Part shown: positions 60,662 through 64,000 of the stretch, in pieces | Layout: each line of letters opens with the position of its first letter | How positions within the stretch are numbered: position 1 is the stretch's first letter | Assembly (NCBI GenBank): GCA_964023275.1 | Contig: OZ029916.1 | Coordinates: 20,058,064 to 20,122,063, forward strand | Source: Norana najaformis | Lineage: Eukaryota; Annelida; Clitellata; Crassiclitellata; Hormogastridae | Reading direction: 5' to 3' | DNA length: 64,000 nt | Position numbers and translations under genes: made by a program | Notes under the pieces: generated by a model | Told to the model about the DNA's origin: nothing | The model's input: only the letters and a program-made list of their open reading frames with translations | Databases searched by the model: none

Positions 60662-63600
60662 CTATATGATTAACTATATATATATAAACATTAATGATTT
60701 TTAGCTTAAGGTTAATTACCAGCATTCAAAACTTATGTTCTTATTTAATAAAATACTTGAAACCTTAGTGGTAAATGTTTAGTTTCTGTGCAGGAGACAT
60801 GTAATCTTAGTTATCATCAGTTTTGCTGTCCTTCATACAAGGCTGGTGTTGAACGTCTGTTATTATCACCTAAACTAAGTCTTTACCCTTGTGCTATTAC
60901 TTTAAACTTTACTGTAGGATAGTGAGCCGGAATATGTAACAACTGAATCCGGATGCATTCATCGCTTTGTTTGGTCCACTCGGAATGCCTGTATTTTGAA
61001 CAGCACCCAGGTGCCAACTGGCAATTGCTCAGTCAAAGACCCACTTACAGGTAAGCATTCTGTTTAGTTTTCATAAGGTGTGATTTGTTTGGGGAAAGGT
61101 ATAAGGGAACTTGCGTCCTCCCCAATGGTTTGGACTATCTCCCACTGAAGAAACATTTCCACCACATTTTCATTTTGCTTCTATCCAGAAGTCTTTTCCT
61201 CTGCTGTCAGCCAGAAATGTTATAAAGCATTTATGCAGTAATTTTGTGCATTTTTCATTTGGTCATTTAGATGTTTGTATTTAATGCTTTCTTTAATTGC
61301 ATTTGTTTTAGGTCATTTGTATAATCTAAGTGCCCTTAGGAATGGCTTTGAATCGTACATAGTGAGTGATGCCCAGTACGATCATGAATACAATCTGAGC
61401 ATCTGTGGACCGCTGACTAACTCTCCTTGTGGTCCAAATACTGGTAATAAACCTTATGTTTTTATCATAGATACATTATAGATACCGATAGTAGCAGTGT
61501 GCTGAAAGTCCATTAAAGACTAGCACATTCACATCAGCCTTCATTAGATTTCTGATTTTAGTAGTTTGCACTTAAGCTGAAACGTTTTTAATTACCTAAA
61601 ACCTTAAAGAATGTACATCACATTTTTGTACTTAATTACGCAGCTGTGGTGAAAATCTACATGGAATAAACATAGAAAACATTTTCATCGTGAAGTTTTC
61701 TTGGTCATCCTTATTTGTATATGTGCATAGACTAAATAAATCTCTAACTGCTAAAATTACTATTTTGACTTAATTATAATACAGTTTTATTAAACTTATG
61801 ATATTTTAACTAATCAGTGACACACCAAACCCCAGGACCAAATATAGTAAAAAACTTTAGGAAACAAATTCAATGAATTGCCCTTTTGTATTCACCAAGA
61901 TTTTGTTTTAAAATTTGATGGTAATTTAGGTTCGTGTCAGACTGAGAAAAATGGTGGAAAAAGGTCATTTAATGCTGGCCAGCCCAGCTCTGATGTTGCA
62001 TTTCTCAGCAGTGGCTTACTCAGCCTGACTTACTCAAATGGAACAGTATGTCATCACAACAGTAAGCCACGCTCGACAACCATCCACTTTATCTGTGCCA
62101 GTGGAGTTGGCAAAGGAAAACCAGAGTTTGTTGGGGAAGATCCAGATGGTTGCTCTTACATCTTCTCATGGCACACAGAGCTAGCCTGTGACCAGCAGGT
62201 TAGTTTTCAGTTGTCATATTATACTTTGCAAAAGTTAATATTGATGGCTTAAACTTTGTTGCATTACTTAGGCTAAAGATATCTTAGCTTTTGGTTGGAT
62301 CTGTCGGAAAGTCTGTTGACAAAACATTCTTCTGAATATTTTTAATATTTTAAATTTAATTGTATAGTGCCAGTCTCTACTGATGAGCATCAGTTGATGA
62401 CTGTACGTATTTACTGAAGGTCCCCACATCTGCCTGCAGATGAGCTTGCTCTTCTTATTGAGCGCTAACATCTTTTAGGCTAGTGGAGAGCGTTTTCAAG
62501 TCTTTTCATATTCCTTAGAAGGCACTGTGGAAATGTTCAGTTAGGCCGACTTTTCTGCAGATTTATAGACGTTGCTGCAAATTAAGTGGAAAAAATACAT
62601 TAGTTTTATTTAGTTTTAATTTCTGAATGTTTAGATTCGTTGTGTGGCACATTCCGATGAACAGGACTTTGATTTATCCTCATTGAAAATGGATCAAGGG
62701 TTTTATACAGCAAAGGGGAGTTCTAATGCCACTACGTACTTTATCAATGTTTGTCGTCCACTTGGGGCCATCTATCGCAAGTTTTGCCCACCAGGAGCCG
62801 CTGTTTGTCGAGAAGATTCAAACGGAAACCTGATCGTAAGATAGCTTCTGTTGAATTATACTTACCCCGAAGTAGTACAGTAAATAAGTGAAGCATCACC
62901 TTGCAGACGTTTTGTTTTTAGTAGAATGACTTTGTAAAAAAATTGTTTTGCAGCTGCTTTGTGTTTTGCAGTGAATTTCTGTACTTCTTTTAGGAACTAA
63001 TACTGATAATAAAACGTTACATTTAATTTCTGGTACTATGCGAAAAGTTTATGTGGTGGAAATTTTTTTTTAATTTTATTTTTCCTATCACACCAAAATA
63101 TTTATGTCACAAACTCATTCAAGTTAACAGATAAAAGGTGAGGGGAGGAATATTAGCTGTGAGTCTGTTACATATCTTGACAACAGTCATCATCTGAGGT
63201 CTGTCATTAGTCTTGAGTTTCAGGAACTCTCAATACTTGTGCATCTGTGGAAAAGTTTGCCCACCAGAGACTTTTCTGTGTCTAGAAGATGGCATGGCCT
63301 TCCCATTCCAACTGTTTGCTTTGATAGTAATTGCGATTTTGTTTGTATGATTTGATTCTCCGACATAACAATGAAAAGCTACAATGTAGCCACTTGGTAA
63401 CACATCTGTAGGTTAATTAAACAGAAAGTGTAGCTGGTTCTTGTCTTGTATTCTGGTCAGTGTGGTGTGGTTATAAAGTACAACTTGGTGGTCTATCGGC
63501 AGCATAATGGGCCTGTAATGTATTGAATAAATATCAATGTTGATTCAAGCCTGCTGGACCACTGGACGACCCTGGACATGTTGTTTGCTCACACTTTTCT

Positions 63601-64000
63601 CTGTCACCAAGCAGTATAATTTGATATCGGCAGAAGCTGGGAAGTGCTGCAATGCATTGACCCCGTGTCTAGGACTTTGGGATTTGTCCACTGCTGGTTG
63701 AAGTGCCGAAGAGTGAGTATGTCCCCTATGTTTCATGAGGGACTTGGGAGCTTCACTTTTACTTATAAAGTCCTGGAAAGACTGATTCATTAGCTGATGT
63801 TGATGATGTTCATTTCATATGGATGTAGTTATTAGTTATCTAGCTGTGCAAATATTGCTGACTTACTCATGTCGTCTGAATATTTATTTATCTGCTTATC
63901 CTGGATTTGGTGTTTTTATTGCTAAAATGTCTTCTGCAGGTTAGCCTTATGTCTGAATTTATAATGACCAGTTTTCCTATGTTTCTTATGTAGAGCCTGG
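37422..64000 (+). CDS. IGF2R: Cation-independent mannose-6-phosphate receptor (partial, 29 exons plus start of exon 30)
   Basis: Type I membrane receptor that carries phosphomannosyl-tagged hydrolases from Golgi and cell surface to lysosomes. The readable part gives 1738 residues: a signal peptide (ATG at 37422, or 37449), then MRH domains 1 to mid-12 of the usual 15. Domain order and linker sequences match the vertebrate protein one to one, for example FKCGKTL in domain 1, FDLNPLTKP in domain 5 and LVYHGP in domain 7. Domain 5 lacks the same cysteine pair as its vertebrate counterpart (GDFYRTD). All 29 splice junctions preserve frame. Exon 30 is inferred to begin at 63994 (AGCCTGG, Ser-Leu-Gly) after an acceptor, and is cut by the window edge. 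Transmembrane and cytoplasmic parts lie beyond it. Exons are given in the three domain-block entries. Confidence 0.93.
38648..38985. repeat. Imperfect inverted-repeat element in receptor intron 1
   Basis: CCAGGAACTAGAGTCATGG at about 38668-38686 is matched in inverse by CATGATTTAGTTCCTGG at about 38948-38964. GGTCCCC and GGGTCCC lie further out on the two sides. It may be an old MITE. No target duplication was identified. Confidence 0.35.
41138..41345 (-). mobile_element. CR1/L2-like LINE 3' fragment, antisense in receptor intron 3
   Basis: The minus strand encodes [19 protein letters not shown] and [13 protein letters not shown], the C-terminal signature of CR1/L2-type reverse-transcriptase ORFs, which also follows the TGA in the element at 35225-36207. 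Only the tail is present. Confidence 0.75.
42830..42925 (+). mobile_element. CR1/L2-like LINE 3' tail in receptor intron 4
   Basis: GCAGTGACCATC, TGATGCCTT and GCATTATTACA line up in order with the 3' UTR at 36135-36175 of the larger LINE. No coding part is preserved. Confidence 0.6.
45961..46178. repeat. Nested inverted repeats in receptor intron 7
   Basis: TACTACTGGTAATCACA (46015-46031) with following AAAATTAGAAACT is matched in inverse by AGTTTCTAATTTT and TGTGATTACCAGTAGTA (46133-46169). A second AT-rich pair lies beside it (TAGTATTTTATGCATATA at 45961 and its near inverse at 46001-46018). It is probably a MITE or another hairpin-forming element. Confidence 0.65.
50753..50850 (+). repeat. 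Intronic repeat unit 1, upstream of receptor exon 14
   Basis: GCATTGCATTTGCATTT, TTGTTTTACAGAG, TGCACTTAAAATT and TTTTTTCTTCTGTTACTTCT align in order with 52516-52615 upstream of exon 16, at roughly 80% identity by eye. The unit ends in the pyrimidine tract leading to the acceptor of exon 14 (50879). Confidence 0.75.
51284..51483. repeat. 36-bp tandem repeat, 5.5 copies, receptor intron 14
   Basis: The unit starts TACTGAGATACCTGTTTTGG and recurs at 51284, 51320, 51356, 51392, 51428 and 51464. Because 36 is a multiple of 3, both strands show repeated open frames, but no splice context supports coding. Confidence 0.95.
52411..52445 (+). repeat. Dispersed repeat fragment (GCGCATTTTAAGAACCTC)
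   Basis: TATATAGCGCATTTTAAGAACC then TCTCAAAAGCGCT, shared with 19503-19540 and, diverged, with 52964-52998. Likely the 3' tail of a retroposon. It lies in receptor intron 15. Confidence 0.5.
52516..52615 (+). repeat. Intronic repeat unit 2, upstream of receptor exon 16
   Basis: Counterpart of 50753-50850: GCATTGCATTTGCATTT, TTGTTTTGCAGAG, AGCACTTAAGATT and TTTCTTCTGCTACTACTTCT. It ends in the pyrimidine tract before exon 16 (acceptor 52628). Confidence 0.75.
52846..52998. repeat. TATG microsatellite followed by dispersed repeat fragment
   Basis: TATGTATG/TTTGTATG units to 52964, immediately followed by TATAGCACATTTTTAGAACC then TCTTAAAGGTGCT, a diverged copy of the fragment at 52411. The microsatellite may be the terminal tract of that element. 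Confidence 0.7.
58554..58812 (-). mobile_element. SINE-like repeat, copy E (antisense), abutting receptor exon 23
   Basis: On the + strand ATCGTATCGTAATTG then TTTCTACAGCGCCC, GGCGCTTAGTCAGTACAAAA, CTTGGTTCCAGG-like sequence (GGTTCCAGGTCAAGATCC) and GATAGGATCTGCA. The degenerate TAATCG tail begins within about ten bases of the splice donor of exon 23 (GT at 58554-58555). Confidence 0.8.
60625..60658. repeat. AT dinucleotide microsatellite
   Basis: Seventeen consecutive AT units in receptor intron 25. Confidence 0.9.
63222..63350 (+). pseudogene. Relic of a duplicated exon 29 segment in receptor intron 29
   Basis: The frame at 63234-63290 reads [19 protein letters not shown], which aligns with YFINVCRPL...[13 protein letters not shown] of exon 29 (62635-62835), including three cysteines and the LED/RED end, with an eight-residue gap. 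The nucleotides TGCCCACCAG and AGAAGAT are shared at matching places. A stop follows at 63348-63350. An acceptor-like TTTCAG (63218-63223) precedes it but in the wrong phase for exon 29, so a dead partial duplicate is the best reading. Confidence 0.6.

Larger units (their letters stand above)
56122..64000 (+). other. IGF2R: Receptor exons 21-30: domains 9-12 (domain 12 incomplete)
   Basis: Exons: 56122-56344, 56676-56898, 58396-58553, 59350-59416, 59893-60037, 60918-61050, 61312-61443, 61930-62198, 62635-62835, 63994 onward. Domain 9 (exons 21-22) keeps Arg ([10 protein letters not shown]) but has GACIG for Gln, and Lys and His at the Glu and Tyr positions (KSSDCSHW), so it should not bind phosphomannose in the vertebrate manner. 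Domain 11 (exons 26-28) has [15 protein letters not shown] and GEDPDGCSY, where Glu is one residue further from Tyr than usual. Domain 12 starts in exon 29 ([14 protein letters not shown]). Confidence 0.85.

Overview
The window is animal nuclear DNA. Genes are split by many GT-AG introns of about 0.1-2 kb, poly-A signals are present, microsatellites are abundant, and non-LTR retrotransposon and SINE debris fills the spaces. Protein similarity and the repeat types suggest a marine invertebrate. A lophotrochozoan such as a gastropod mollusc is plausible, but the sequence alone does not settle it. All four genes I can support are on the + strand.

Layout. 1-4960: intergenic, with ATT/AAT microsatellites. 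4961-12058: a complete seven-exon lysosomal alpha-galactosidase gene (copy 1, 422 residues). 12059-15650: intergenic, with a small inverted-repeat transposon. 15651-24192: a second complete seven-exon alpha-galactosidase gene (copy 2, 416 residues) with the same intron positions, one GC-AG intron, tandem repeats and an inverted pair of SINEs. 24193-26123: intergenic. 26124-31527: a six-exon beta-tubulin gene (486 residues) whose C-terminal tail is long and basic instead of acidic; its fourth intron holds a decayed antisense LINE. 31528-37421: a transposon-rich gap with a broken retroelement, two SINE copies and a 5'-truncated CR1/L2-like LINE. 37422-64000: the first 29 coding exons, plus the first bases of exon 30, of a cation-independent mannose-6-phosphate receptor (IGF2R/CI-MPR). 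These encode 1738 residues, domains 1 to mid-12, and the gene runs off the right edge.

Function. The two alpha-galactosidases carry a signal peptide and N-glycosylation sequons, including one matching a glycosylated site of human GLA. They are the kind of enzyme the neighbouring receptor sorts to lysosomes. In the receptor, domains 3 and 5 keep the Gln/Arg/Glu/Tyr phosphomannose-binding quartet. The third vertebrate site (domain 9) is missing here, and a full quartet appears in domain 8 instead. The tubulin gene is unrelated to lysosomal sorting as far as can be seen.

Exon limits were read by eye from splice consensus, reading-phase continuity and protein similarity. Every internal junction given keeps the reading frame. 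5' UTR exons and promoters are largely unresolved.
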